From Motilibacter deserti (GTDB lineage Bacteria; Actinomycetota; Actinomycetes; Motilibacterales; Motilibacteraceae): a stretch of DNA of 64,000 nt. Position numbers and translations under genes: made by a program. The notes under the pieces were generated by a model, which saw nothing but the letters and a program-made list of their open reading frames with translations, was not told the DNA's origin and did not search any database. Positions 1 to 9,236 of this stretch are shown piece after piece; within the stretch, counting starts at the first letter, position 1, and each line of letters opens with the position of its first letter. The DNA lies in assembly GCF_011250635.1 (NCBI RefSeq), contig NZ_JAANNP010000001.1, positions 1,024,933 through 1,088,932 of the forward strand, in the 5' to 3' direction.

Positions 1-885
1 GACGGCCCCGGCCGTGCCGGGCGCCAGGATCTGGAGCAGCCGGCTGCCGCTGCCCTGCAGGACGGCCGGGACCACGACGCGAGATGCCGGCGCGGCGGCA
101 GCAGGCACCCAGTCGGTGCCGAGCGGCTGCAGGCCGTCGTACTGGTCGTCGCGCAGCGCGGCCGACACCCGCCCCTCGCGCGCCACCACGTGCACGCCGT
201 AGCGGTCGGCGGGCGCCGCGGCGTCGAGCCGGAGGACCTGCTGGGAGCGCGGGCCGACCCCTACCGAGCGCAGCGTCGGCGCGTCGAGCGGGCCGTCCGG
301 CCCCCACAGCTCCACGTCGACGACCGCCGCGGCCTCGTCGGGGTTGGTCAGGAACAGCGTCGCGCTGCGCCCCACCTCGGCCCCGCCGCCGACGAGCCAG
401 GTCTCGGTGCCGGCTCGGTCGCACCCGCCGAGGGCGATACCGCGCCCGAGCCCGGTTCCCGTGCGCGAGAACTGCGCCGCGGCGAGGCCGGGGGCGACCG
501 CTCCCGTGCCGCGGGTGAGGACCGGCCCGGTCTGCGGGACCACGGGGGCGACGACGGCCCGCCCCCGCGTACGCGACAGCTCGGCGCCGCCCGCCTGCTC
601 CAGCCGCCCGCGGCCGGCGAGCCGGTCGACGGTGAGCTGGCCGCGGACGTCCTCGGCCCGCTCGGCCGGGGCGGCCGCCGCGATGACCGACGAGGTCACG
701 CCGGTCGCCGAAGGGGCAGGGCAGGCGAGCGCGGCGGCGGCGACGGGCACCGAGCGCGCGCCCGCCGGTGACGAGGAGACGGGCTCGGGCTTGATCGCGC
801 GGGCCGTGCCGACGCCCGCGGCGAGCACGAGCAGGACGGCGGCGAGCGCGAGCCCCGGCCCGGGCCGGCGTGAGGTGCGGGTCAT
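1..885 (-). CDS. DUF5719 family exported protein (partial, C-terminus beyond left edge)
   Basis: An open frame runs from an ATG at 885 down to base 1 without a stop, so only the first 295 residues are seen. After a short basic start (MTRTSRRPG) comes one hydrophobic segment (residues 9-30), consistent with a signal peptide or membrane anchor. A beta-rich region with ETWLVGGG and DWVP motifs follows, which I recognise as DUF5719-like. The ATG overlaps the stop of the upstream glycosyltransferase by four bases (ATGA), so the two are translationally coupled. In actinobacteria this family normally sits directly behind a large GT2 glycosyltransferase, which suggests a cell-envelope role. The biochemical function is unknown. 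Family assignment is from memory of the motif and context. Confidence 0.8.
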   Translation of the reverse strand, partial: MTRTSRRPGPGLALAAVLLVLAAGVGTARAIKPEPVSSSPAGARSVPVAAAALACPAPSATGVTSSVIAAAAPAERAEDVRGQLTVDRLAGRGRLEQAGGAELSRTRGRAVVAPVVPQTGPVLTRGTGAVAPGLAAAQFSRTGTGLGRGIALGGCDRAGTETWLVGGGAEVGRSATLFLTNPDEAAAVVDVELWGPDGPLDAPTLRSVGVGPRSQQVLRLDAAAPADRYGVHVVAREGRVSAALRDDQYDGLQPLGTDWVPAAAAPASRVVVPAVLQGSGSRLLQILAPGTAGAV

Positions 886-3800
886 GCGCGGACAGCCTCC
901 GGGACGGCTTCCGCGGCGCCGGTCCGGCGGCGGGCGGACGGCAGCGTGAGCAGCAGCGCGACGGCGGCCAGCCCGATCCGGCCGGCGTCGCCGCGGCTGC
1001 GGGCGTCGTCCTCGTGGGTCACCGACAGCGCGCCGCCACCCGCGGGCAGCGCGAAGGCCTGCGCCCACGTGGCGCCGGCCGGGCCGGGAGCGGCCTGCAG
1101 CGCCTGCCCGTCGAGCGTGGCCCGCCAGCCGGCGTCCCGCGGCTCGGTCAGCACGAGCACCCGGCCCGGCTCGCCGGCGGGCAGCGTGGCCGTCGCACCG
1201 GCCCCGCGCGGGGTCGAAGGCAGCGGCTCGGCGCCGCGGCGGCCGACGAGGCGCAGCGGCGTGGCGGGCGCGGTGGCGACCTCGACCTCCCACAGGGCGT
1301 TGGGCTGCTGCTCGCCGGTCCGCCGCAGCCCCGGCACCGTGTCCAGCGCCCGCGCCAGCGCGGGGTCGACCGGCGCCTGCAGCAGGACGTAGCGGGCCCC
1401 GAAGGCGGGAAGCGCGGCGGCGGCCGTCCCGCCGCGGCCGGACGCGACGTCGGCGACCGCGGCCGACAGGGCGGCCTGCGCCTGCGCCGAGGCCGGTGTC
1501 TCGGCGTCCCCGAGCCGGGCGCCCGTGCCCCGGTCGAGCAGGTAGCTCACGGACGACAGGCCCCCGGAGAGCACCAGGGTGCGCGCCCGCTCCGGCCCGG
1601 CGGCCTCGGCTGCGACGAAGGCGGGCACCACGGAGGCCGTGCGCTCCACCGGCTTCGGCACGCCCACGGAGACCCAGCGCGCGGCGACGACGAGCGGGGC
1701 GAGCGCGGCGACGGCGGCGAGCACGACGGCCGTCGGCTGCCGCCAGCCGAAGCTGCGCTCGCGCAGCCGGATCGACGCCCCCTCCGCCCCCGCGGCCGCG
1801 GCCAGCACGAGCCCGGCGCCGGCGACGAGCGTGGCCGGGCCCGGCCAGCCCGCCACCGTCCCCGCCGGGCCGGAGCCCGTCGGCAGGGGCGTACGCGCGA
1901 CCAGGACGCCGGCGGCCATGCCGGCCAGGGCGACGGCCCAGCCCGCGGCGACCAGGCCGGGGCGCGGGCTCCAGCGGGCCACGAGGACGGCTCCGAGGGC
2001 CGCCAGCAGGAGCGGCAGGGTGAACGCGAGCGGGTAGGACCCCGGGCCGCCCGGGTGCAGCAGCACCACCGCGAGCGGGTCGAGGCCCGGCACGCTCAGC
2101 CCGGGCGCGGTCAGCCCCGTCTCGGCCGCCAGCCGGCGCGGCTCGTCCACGAGCCGGGCGGCCTCCGGCGCGAGCAGCGCGGCGGGCAGCCCGAGCAGCA
2201 CCAGGGCCCGGGCCGCGGTCGCCAGGGCGGGGCGTACGCCGTGGCGGGCGGCCGCCCCGACCCCGCCGACGGCGAGGACCGCGGCGAGCGGCCAGAGCAC
2301 GGGGACGAACGCGCTGGCGACGGCGAGCAGGAGGCCGGCCGCCCAGCAGGCGCGCCAGGCGGTGCGCCCGCGGCCGAGGGCGGCCGCACCCGCCCGGGCG
2401 AGCAGCGGCAACAGGACGAGCGTGGCGGCGGTGCCGACCCGGCCCGTAGCGACGGCGCCGGGTGCCGCGGGCAGCAGCGCGTACGCCGCGACGGCCCAGC
2501 AGCGCACCGCGCGCGAGCTGACGACGGGGCGCAGCGCGACGTACGCCGTCAGGGCCGCGAGCGGCACGGCGCCGAGCAGCAGCACGTCGACGGCGAGCGG
2601 GGCGCGCCCGCCGAGCAGGCCGGCGAGCAGGCCGAGCGGGACGAGGTACGCCGGCGCCTGCGCGCCGCTGCCGACGCCCACCGCGTGCCACCCGGCTCCG
2701 GCGGCCGACAGCAGGTCGCTCGCGCCCTCCGGCGCGGGCAGCAGCGCCCCGCCGGCCAGGCTGCCGGAGCCCACCAGCCGGCGGGTGGCGAGCAGGGTCA
2801 GCAGGCCGAGGGCCAGCACGAGCAGCGTCGAGGGGCGCACCAGCAGCCGGTGCAGCAGCGACGGCCGGCCGACGGGCAGCTCCTCGACCGCCTCGGCCAC
2901 GGGGCCGGTCTCGAGCGAGTCCGTGGGGTCGGGGGCGCCGGGGCTCGCCGGGCCCAGGGCCGCGGCGGCGGCGTCGCGCAGGTGTCGCAGGGCCGATCCG
3001 GGGCGGGCGAGGAAGGGGCGTACGGAACGGCTGCCCACGCGCCGGGTGCGGCGCCGCCGGGACCGCCCGCGCAGCAGCGCGCCGGGCGCGGCCAGGGCGG
3101 CCGGCAGCGCGAGCGCCTCCGCGGCGGCCCCGCGCGGGTCGCGCCCGAGCAGCAGCGTGCAGACCCGGAGCAGGGTGCCGGCCCCGAGGCGGAGCAGCAG
3201 CAGGGGCAGCGCCCAGCCCGCGCCGTTGAGCAGCAGCACCCGCAGCGCCGCCCGCCGGTCCGCCCGCGGCGCGGAGCCGCGTACGGCAGCGGGACGGCGC
3301 CACCCGCGTCGGGCGGCGGCGGCGTGGACGAGCACGGAGTCGGTGGCGCAGACCACGCGGTGGCCGGCGGCGCGGGCGCGCCAGCCGAAGTCGACGTCGT
3401 CGCGGAAGAGCGGCAGGGAGGGCTCGAGGCCGCCGAGCTCCTGCCACACGTCGGCGCGGACGAGCATTCCGGCGGTGTTGACCGCGAGCACGTCGCGCAA
3501 GCCGTCGCGCTGGCCCTGGTCGACCTCGGCGCGGTCCAGCCCGGTCTCGAGCCGGCCGCTGCCGGCGATCGTCACGCCCACCTCGAGCAGCCGGCGCGGG
3601 CTCCGCCAGTCCAGCAGCTTCGGGCCGAGAACGGGTGCGTCGGGGGCGGCCGCGGCGGCGGCCAGCAGCGCGCGCAGCGCGTCCGGGCGCGGGGCGGCGT
3701 CGTCGTGCAGGAGCCACACCCATCCGGGCGCGTCGTCCCCCGACACCGCCGGGCCGAGGGCCGCGAGCCCGGCGGCGACGGACGCACCGAAGCCGGAGGT

Positions 3801-4283
3801 ACGCGGCGCGTCGACCACGCGGTCCAGCTCGCCGCGCGCCACGGCCGCGTCGAGCAGGGCACGGGTGCCGTCCGCGCTGCCGGCGTCGACGACGACGAGG
3901 CGGTCGGGCCGGAGCCGCAGGCGGCGCAGCGCGGCCAGCGTGGTCGGCAGCCAGGACTCGCCGTCGTGGCAGACCAGGACCGCTGTCACGGCGCCGGGCG
4001 CGAGCGGGGCGAGCGCGGGGTCGGCCGCGGGCTCGTCGTCGTCGGGAAGGAACGGCGTCAGCGTGACGGCCCCGGCCTGCCCCGCCGCGGGCGTGTCGAG
4101 GGCGGCGCGGCTTCCGGGACGGCCAGCGCCGGTCGGCTCGGCCTTCCCCGCCGGCCGCAGCCGGGCGACGGTCGCAGACGCGGAACGCACTCGCAGAGCC
4201 TGCCCCAGCGGGTGCGCCGTTCTGCGGAGGCTCGCCGGGCACGGCCGGGTGACCCGAGCCACGCCGCGGCGAGTGGTCCCCAC
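882..4283 (-). CDS. Large GT2 glycosyltransferase with C-terminal polytopic membrane region
   Basis: About 1130 residues. The N-terminal third carries a GT-A/GT2 domain from about residue 95: a VTAVLVCHDGESWLP strand, VVVDAGSADGTRALL (nucleotide-binding Asp) and FRDDVDFGWRARAAGHRV (acceptor-side ED/W motif). The remainder holds many hydrophobic segments with short loops, then a periplasmic-looking beta-rich stretch near the C-terminus (VLVLTEPRDAGWRATLDG). This size and architecture are usual for the actinobacterial envelope glycosyltransferase that precedes DUF5719. The true start is uncertain: the GTG at 4283 gives a low-complexity N-terminus, and a GTG at 4190 is an alternative. The gene begins 14 bases after the ribokinase stop, so the two may be co-transcribed. 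Donor and acceptor cannot be told from sequence. Confidence 0.85.
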   Translation of the reverse strand: MGTTRRGVARVTRPCPASLRRTAHPLGQALRVRSASATVARLRPAGKAEPTGAGRPGSRAALDTPAAGQAGAVTLTPFLPDDDEPAADPALAPLAPGAVTAVLVCHDGESWLPTTLAALRRLRLRPDRLVVVDAGSADGTRALLDAAVARGELDRVVDAPRTSGFGASVAAGLAALGPAVSGDDAPGWVWLLHDDAAPRPDALRALLAAAAAAPDAPVLGPKLLDWRSPRRLLEVGVTIAGSGRLETGLDRAEVDQGQRDGLRDVLAVNTAGMLVRADVWQELGGLEPSLPLFRDDVDFGWRARAAGHRVVCATDSVLVHAAAARRGWRRPAAVRGSAPRADRRAALRVLLLNGAGWALPLLLLRLGAGTLLRVCTLLLGRDPRGAAAEALALPAALAAPGALLRGRSRRRRTRRVGSRSVRPFLARPGSALRHLRDAAAAALGPASPGAPDPTDSLETGPVAEAVEELPVGRPSLLHRLLVRPSTLLVLALGLLTLLATRRLVGSGSLAGGALLPAPEGASDLLSAAGAGWHAVGVGSGAQAPAYLVPLGLLAGLLGGRAPLAVDVLLLGAVPLAALTAYVALRPVVSSRAVRCWAVAAYALLPAAPGAVATGRVGTAATLVLLPLLARAGAAALGRGRTAWRACWAAGLLLAVASAFVPVLWPLAAVLAVGGVGAAARHGVRPALATAARALVLLGLPAALLAPEAARLVDEPRRLAAETGLTAPGLSVPGLDPLAVVLLHPGGPGSYPLAFTLPLLLAALGAVLVARWSPRPGLVAAGWAVALAGMAAGVLVARTPLPTGSGPAGTVAGWPGPATLVAGAGLVLAAAAGAEGASIRLRERSFGWRQPTAVVLAAVAALAPLVVAARWVSVGVPKPVERTASVVPAFVAAEAAGPERARTLVLSGGLSSVSYLLDRGTGARLGDAETPASAQAQAALSAAVADVASGRGGTAAAALPAFGARYVLLQAPVDPALARALDTVPGLRRTGEQQPNALWEVEVATAPATPLRLVGRRGAEPLPSTPRGAGATATLPAGEPGRVLVLTEPRDAGWRATLDGQALQAAPGPAGATWAQAFALPAGGGALSVTHEDDARSRGDAGRIGLAAVALLLTLPSARRRTGAAEAVPEAVRA

Positions 4284-4297
4284 CTGCGGCCGGGCCG

Positions 4298-5239
4298 CTA
4301 GGGCCGGCGCGCCCCGGGGGCCCAGCCGGCGTACCGCGCCACATCGTCGCGCTCGGGCATCGCCGGCTGGGCTCCGCGCCGCGTGGTCGCCAGGCCGGCG
4401 ACCGCCACCGCCCAGTCGACCGCGGAGCGCAGCGCCTCCCCGCGCGCGAGCGCGTCGGCCAGGCCGGCGCAGAACGCGTCGCCCGCCCCGATCGCGTCAT
4501 GGGCCTCGACGGGCGCCGCGGCGACGTGCTCGGCCGGGCCGTCCCGCGGCACGAGCAGCGCCCCGTCGGCCCCGAGGGTCACCACGACGTCGACCCCGGC
4601 CAGCAGCCGGGCCGCTCCCTCGGCATCGGCGAGCGAGCCCGGCGCGGGGCGCCCGGTCAGCAGGCCGAGCTCGGTGCGGTTCGGGACGAGGACGTCGACC
4701 GCCTCCAACAACCCGGCGTCGAGCGGGGCCGCCGGCGCCGGGTTGAGCACGACCCGCGCCCGGCCCGACGCCCGGGCCAGCTCGGCCGCCCGGAGCACGC
4801 ACTCGAGGGGCACCTCGAGCTGGCAGAGCACGACGTCCGCGGCCGCGAGCACGGACGCGGCCGCGGTGACGTCCGCCGGTGTGAGCCGTGCGTTCGCCCC
4901 CGGGCTGACGACGATGAGGTTCTCCCCCTCCTCGTCGACGGCGATGAACGCGGCGCCGCTGGGAGCGCCGGCGGTCGTCCCGACGTGCTCGATGCCGACA
5001 CCCTCGCTGGCCAGGGTCGCGAGCAGCGACCGCCCGGCCTCGTCGTCGCCCACCCGGGCGACCAGGGACACGTCGCACTCGAGACGGGCCGCGGCGACGG
5101 CCTGGTTCGCGCCCTTCCCGCCCGGGAAGCTCATGCGGTCGCCCCCGAGCACGGTCTGCCCGGGCGCGGGAAGCCGTTGCACCGGGACGATGACGTCCTC
5201 GTTGCAGCTCCCCACCACGACGACGCTGGGGTCTCTCAC
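4298..5239 (-). CDS. rbsK: Ribokinase (PfkB family carbohydrate kinase)
   Basis: 313 residues, the usual ribokinase length. It should phosphorylate ribose to ribose-5-phosphate with ATP in the cytoplasm. The N-terminal PfkB signature is clear (VVVGSCNEDVIVPVQRLP, then FPGGKGANQAVAAARL, the substrate-binding GGKGAN loop). The C-terminal signature AHDAIGAGDAFCAGLADALA contains the catalytic Asp in GAGD. The GTG at 5239 is chosen because it is preceded by GGGAG and starts exactly at the first beta strand. No ribose ABC transporter or LacI regulator lies next to it, so it is an orphan here. Specificity for ribose over another sugar or nucleoside is inferred from the family. Confidence 0.9.
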   Translation of the reverse strand: MRDPSVVVVGSCNEDVIVPVQRLPAPGQTVLGGDRMSFPGGKGANQAVAAARLECDVSLVARVGDDEAGRSLLATLASEGVGIEHVGTTAGAPSGAAFIAVDEEGENLIVVSPGANARLTPADVTAAASVLAAADVVLCQLEVPLECVLRAAELARASGRARVVLNPAPAAPLDAGLLEAVDVLVPNRTELGLLTGRPAPGSLADAEGAARLLAGVDVVVTLGADGALLVPRDGPAEHVAAAPVEAHDAIGAGDAFCAGLADALARGEALRSAVDWAVAVAGLATTRRGAQPAMPERDDVARYAGWAPGARRP

Positions 5240-5440
5240 CAGGCCACTCCCGTCGACGGCGTCCGGGCGACGGACGGACCTTGGCACACGCCCGCGCCGG
5301 TGCGCACGTCCACGCGCGCACCGAAGCGCGAACGGACAGGGAGAACGCTCTTGCCCGCGCCACCTCGATCGGCGATCGTCAGAAGCGGCGATATCTGCCT
5401 CAGCAGCTTCAACGACGAAGTCCCTGCGTTGGAGGTCCGC

Positions 5441-8248
5441 ATGTCGGCTCGTTGCGCCGTCTCCCGCCCGCCCACCCGCTCCGGCCGCCGGCTGCTGGCG
5501 CTCGCCGCGGCCGTGCCCCTCGTCCTCGTCGTCGACGCGGCGACGCTCCCGCCGCCGGCCGGGGCGGCTGCGTACACCGTCAACAGCCTGGGTGACGGCG
5601 GTGACGCGGTCCCGGGCAACGGCGTCTGCGAGACCGGCCCCGGCAACGGCGTCTGCACCCTGCGGGCGGCTCTCGACGAGGCGAACGCCGGCGCCGGCGC
5701 GGACGTCGTCACCGTGCCGGCCGGGACGATCGCCGTGGGCGACGTCCTCGAGATCGACGCGAGCGTCGAGGTGGTCGGCGCCGGCGCGACGACGGTCCTC
5801 GACGGCGGCGGCAGCGCCGGGGTCCTGCGCATCAGCGCGGGGGCCGTGACCGTCCGCGGCCTCGTCGTGGAGGACGGCGACGACAGCTCGGCGGGCGGCG
5901 GCGTGCGGGTCGGCGGCGGCACCGTCGAGCTGCGCGACATCGTGCTGCGGGACAACTCCGGCTTCACCGGTGGTGGCGGCCTCTACGTCGGGCCGGCCGC
6001 GACGGTGACCGTGCGCCGGGCCTCCATCGTCGACAACCACGCCACCGGCGCCTTCGGCGGCGGGCTGTGGAACCAGGGCTCGGCCTGGGTCTACGACACG
6101 TTGATCGCCGGCAACGACTCGAACCGCGCGGGCGGCGTGCGCAACGACGGCGACCTCAACCTGCGCAACGTGACGGTCAGCGGCAACACGGTCCACTCCC
6201 CCGACGCGGGCGTCGGGGGCATCTCGCAGAACGGGTTCGCCTTCCTCAACAACGTGACCGTGACCCTGAACACCGGTTCGGGCAACATCGCGGGCAGCTT
6301 CCGCGGCGGTGGCATCCAGACCAGCAGCGGCAGGACGACGGTGATGAAGAACAGCATCGTCTCCGGCAACAACGGCGCAGGCGGGCCCGCCGACTGCGAC
6401 GGGGCGTTCACCGCGGACAGCCGCTACAACCTGCTCGGCGACACCACGGGGTGCACGCTGCCGGCGTCGACGGCCACGTGGAAGCTCGGCGCCAACCCTC
6501 AACTCGGCCCGCTGGCGAACAACGGCGGCCCGACGCGCACACACCTGCCGGCCGCTGCGAGCCCCGTCGTCAACGCGGGCGCGCCGGTGACGCCGGGCGG
6601 CCCGGCGGCCGACGCCTGCGAGGCGGCCGACCAGCGCGGGATCCCCCGCCTCATCTGCGACATGGGCGCGGTCGAGCGCGAGGTCGCGGTGCCCGGCACG
6701 TTGACCGTCAACACCACGGCCGACGCCGTCGACACCCTGCCCGGCAACGGCACGTGTGCCACGGGCGGCGGCCTCTGCTCACTGCGTGCCGCGGTGCAGG
6801 AGTCGAACGGCCTGCCGGGACGGCAGACGATCGAGGTGCCCACGGGGACGTACAACCTCACCATCCCCTCCGCGGGCGAGGGCGGCATCGACCCGGCCGC
6901 CGCCGGCGACCTCGACCTCACCGACGACGTCACGATCCTGGGCGCTGACCGGGCCGGGACGATCGTCGACGCCAACGACCACAGCCGGGTGTTCGAGGTC
7001 GCCCCGCTGCAGGACGCGGACATCAGCCACCTGACGGTCCGGGACGGCACGGACAGCAGCGGCGGCGGCATCAGCGTCGTGACCGCGGACCTCACTCTCG
7101 ACGACGTAGCCGTGGCGGACAACGTGTCCACCGGCGCCGGGGGCGGCATCGGCACCAGCGGCATCGACGAGGTGCTCACGATCACGGGCTCGATCGTGCG
7201 CGACAACACGGCGAGCTTCGGCGACGGAGGCGGGATCGACGCGTCGGGAACCGTCCAGATCAGCGACAGCCTGGTGCACGACAACACCGCGAGCTTCGCC
7301 GGCGGCGGGATGCGGCTGACGGGCTCGTCGGTCGTACGCCGCGTCACGGTCCGCGACAACACGACCCTCGCCGGGCCGCTGTCCAACGGGGGCGGGATCA
7401 GCGCGAGCGGGGCCACGATCGAGGACTCGACCGTGTCCGGCAACGACAGCGGCGGCCACGGCGGGGGCGTCTTCGGCAGCGGCACGACGCTGCGCAACTC
7501 GACGGTCTCGGGGAACACGGCGGCCACCTCGGGCGGCGGCGTCTCGACGAGCGGCACACTCACCCTCGTCCACGCCACCGTCACGGCGAACACCGCAGTG
7601 GACAACGGTGAAGGAGCGTTCGCCTTCGGGTCCTCGGCGTCCATCTCGCTGCGCAACACCATCCTGTACGACCCCGGCGACGACGCCGAGTGCAGCGGGG
7701 TCGTCCCGGCTTCCGCGGGCGGCAACATCGCGCGCGACGGCTCCTGCGGGCTCACCGGAGCGGCGGACCAGCCCGCCACCAACCCGCAGCTCAACGCGCT
7801 CCTGGACAACGGCGGGCCCACGCGGACCCACCTGCCGTCGGTCGGGAGCCCCGCCGTGGACGCGGCCTCGTCGGCGGGCGTGGCCGCCGACCAGCGCGGG
7901 GTCGCGCGGCCGCAGGGCGCGTCGTTCGACATCGGCGCGGTCGAGGGCAGCGGCGCCCCGGCCCTGCCGCTAAGCGTCGCCGGGCAGACGGTCCCGGTCG
8001 GCCCGAACCGCCCGTTCGCCGCGGCCGTCGCGGTCGTGTCCGCTCCGGGCGTGCCGGTCTCGGCGCTCTCCGCGCTCATCGCCTGGGGCGACGGGACGAC
8101 GAGCCCGGGCGCGGTGGCCGGCCCGGCCGGCGCCCCTGCGGTGTTCGGCTCGCACGCGTACGCCGCCCCCGGGTCCTACATGGTGACCGTGACCGTCACC
8201 GGGCCGACCGGCAGCGTCATGACGACGTCGACGGTGACGGTGACCTGA
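5441..8248 (+). CDS. Secreted parallel beta-helix protein with two CSLREA segments and a C-terminal PKD-like domain
   Basis: 935 residues starting at an ATG with GGAGG five bases upstream. The N-terminus is a signal peptide (RRLLALAAAVPLVLVV, cleavage near PAGAAA). Two modules follow. Each opens with a CSLREA-type motif (CTLRAALDEANAG near residue 70, CSLRAAVQESNGLPG near 445) and continues into right-handed beta-helix coils rich in repeated GGGI/GGGV and DNT/GNT turns. Each ends in a conserved NGGPTRTHLP...SP.V.A/DQRG.PR tail (residues about 350-410 and 785-830). The last 90 residues (IAWGDGTTSPG, FGSHAYAAPGSYMVTVTV) are a PKD-type domain. No LPXTG or membrane anchor is seen, so the protein is probably released. 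It may bind or cleave polysaccharide, but no catalytic residues can be assigned. The duplicated architecture implies internal duplication. Confidence 0.88.
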   Translation: MSARCAVSRPPTRSGRRLLALAAAVPLVLVVDAATLPPPAGAAAYTVNSLGDGGDAVPGNGVCETGPGNGVCTLRAALDEANAGAGADVVTVPAGTIAVGDVLEIDASVEVVGAGATTVLDGGGSAGVLRISAGAVTVRGLVVEDGDDSSAGGGVRVGGGTVELRDIVLRDNSGFTGGGGLYVGPAATVTVRRASIVDNHATGAFGGGLWNQGSAWVYDTLIAGNDSNRAGGVRNDGDLNLRNVTVSGNTVHSPDAGVGGISQNGFAFLNNVTVTLNTGSGNIAGSFRGGGIQTSSGRTTVMKNSIVSGNNGAGGPADCDGAFTADSRYNLLGDTTGCTLPASTATWKLGANPQLGPLANNGGPTRTHLPAAASPVVNAGAPVTPGGPAADACEAADQRGIPRLICDMGAVEREVAVPGTLTVNTTADAVDTLPGNGTCATGGGLCSLRAAVQESNGLPGRQTIEVPTGTYNLTIPSAGEGGIDPAAAGDLDLTDDVTILGADRAGTIVDANDHSRVFEVAPLQDADISHLTVRDGTDSSGGGISVVTADLTLDDVAVADNVSTGAGGGIGTSGIDEVLTITGSIVRDNTASFGDGGGIDASGTVQISDSLVHDNTASFAGGGMRLTGSSVVRRVTVRDNTTLAGPLSNGGGISASGATIEDSTVSGNDSGGHGGGVFGSGTTLRNSTVSGNTAATSGGGVSTSGTLTLVHATVTANTAVDNGEGAFAFGSSASISLRNTILYDPGDDAECSGVVPASAGGNIARDGSCGLTGAADQPATNPQLNALLDNGGPTRTHLPSVGSPAVDAASSAGVAADQRGVARPQGASFDIGAVEGSGAPALPLSVAGQTVPVGPNRPFAAAVAVVSAPGVPVSALSALIAWGDGTTSPGAVAGPAGAPAVFGSHAYAAPGSYMVTVTVTGPTGSVMTTSTVTVT

Positions 8249-8519
8249 GTCCCCCGCGCGCGAAGGGGCGGTGCAGGGCGGGAGGCTCCGCCGCCCGGCC
8301 TGCGGACCACGAGCCGGCGGATGAGCCCGGGCCGGTGGTGGATACGTGGGGCGTGCGGATTGAGTACCTGCACCGGAGCACCGAGTAGGAGCGCGGGAAC
8401 GGACGAGTAGCGCCTACCCATGCGCGCGGGCGTTGCGGCCCCGATGCTCGAAGGGCCGCTCCGACCGGGACGGCGACGTCCCCTGCCACACCTGCAGGGC
8501 CGAGCCGAAGGGCACCCCA

Positions 8520-9068
8520 ATGCCGCGCAAGATCGAGCACACCAACGACTCCGTCCGCCGCGTCCTCTCCCTCGTCGGCGCAGGCGCCATGGCGGTGAGC
8601 GTCTTCGGCGGAGCCTCCGGCACCGCCGACGCCGCGACCGGGCTGCGGACGCTGGACTTCACCTACGGGAACCTCACGGTGTTCGAGGACGACGAGCCCT
8701 ACAGCTGGTGGGACACCCGCGAGACCTTCAACTACGCCAACTGGCCGGACCTCCATCTCGCCCAGGGCGGCCCCGCCGCGACGCTCGTCGATCACCGTTG
8801 CGTGGGCGGGGAGGTGCGCAGCGAGCTGACGATGTCCGCGAGCCGGCCCACGTCGCTGCCGTCGGGCACGATCCGCGCGACCGTCACGCTGAAACTGTAC
8901 GAAGGCACCAGCTGCAGCACGCAGGACCTCGAGGACCAGCGGACCGTCGTCGTCGACGTGGCCCCCGGACAGTCCCGCAATGTCTCCATCTCCCTGGAGA
9001 ACGACGAGTGGGGCGGCGGGGACTGGGCCTACCTGGACCGGCTGACGTTCCAGAACGACGCCGGCTGA
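8520..9068 (+). CDS. Small secreted protein of unknown function
   Basis: 182 residues from the ATG at 8520; a longer in-frame start exists but would precede the signal peptide with unlikely sequence. A signal peptide is evident (VLSLVGAGAMAVSVFGGASGTADAA). The mature part is acidic and beta-rich with several Trp/Tyr residues (YSWWDTRETFNYANWPDL, EWGGGDWAYLDRLTF) and two Cys residues (VDHRCVG, GTSCST) that could form a disulfide outside the cell. I do not recognise the family. It lies between the beta-helix protein and the metallophosphoesterase, all on the same strand and all exported, and is closed by a strong hairpin terminator. The ribosome site is weak (GAAGG). Confidence 0.75.
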   Translation: MPRKIEHTNDSVRRVLSLVGAGAMAVSVFGGASGTADAATGLRTLDFTYGNLTVFEDDEPYSWWDTRETFNYANWPDLHLAQGGPAATLVDHRCVGGEVRSELTMSASRPTSLPSGTIRATVTLKLYEGTSCSTQDLEDQRTVVVDVAPGQSRNVSISLENDEWGGGDWAYLDRLTFQNDAG

Positions 9069-9077
9069 CCCGCGCTC

Positions 9078-9108
9078 CCGCGGCCGGCACGACCGGTGCC
9101 GGCCGCGG
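9078..9108 (+). terminator. Strong GC hairpin after the small secreted protein
   Basis: A perfect 13-base inverted repeat (9078-9090 and 9096-9108, CCGCGGCCGGCAC and its complement) with a five-base loop lies ten bases after the stop at 9068. There is no U-tract, as is common for actinobacterial terminators. It separates the secreted-protein gene from the metallophosphoesterase gene. Confidence 0.75.
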
Positions 9109-9236
9109 AGGCCCGCTCCAACGACCCGCCACTCGGCATTCGCGGAATCTTGGGAGCTCGTTCACTCGCACGCGGGTTTCCCGTCGGGCGCAGGCTGCAG
9201 CGTCGGCACGTCCCAGACCCTGCCCCCGGAGACCTG

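Noticed and set aside
870-4301. Very long plus-strand frame (over 1100 codons) opposite the GT2 gene
   Set aside because: It is the shadow of the real minus-strand gene in GC-rich DNA. The translation is Gly/Arg/Ala-rich without any domain, whereas the opposite strand gives a clear glycosyltransferase.
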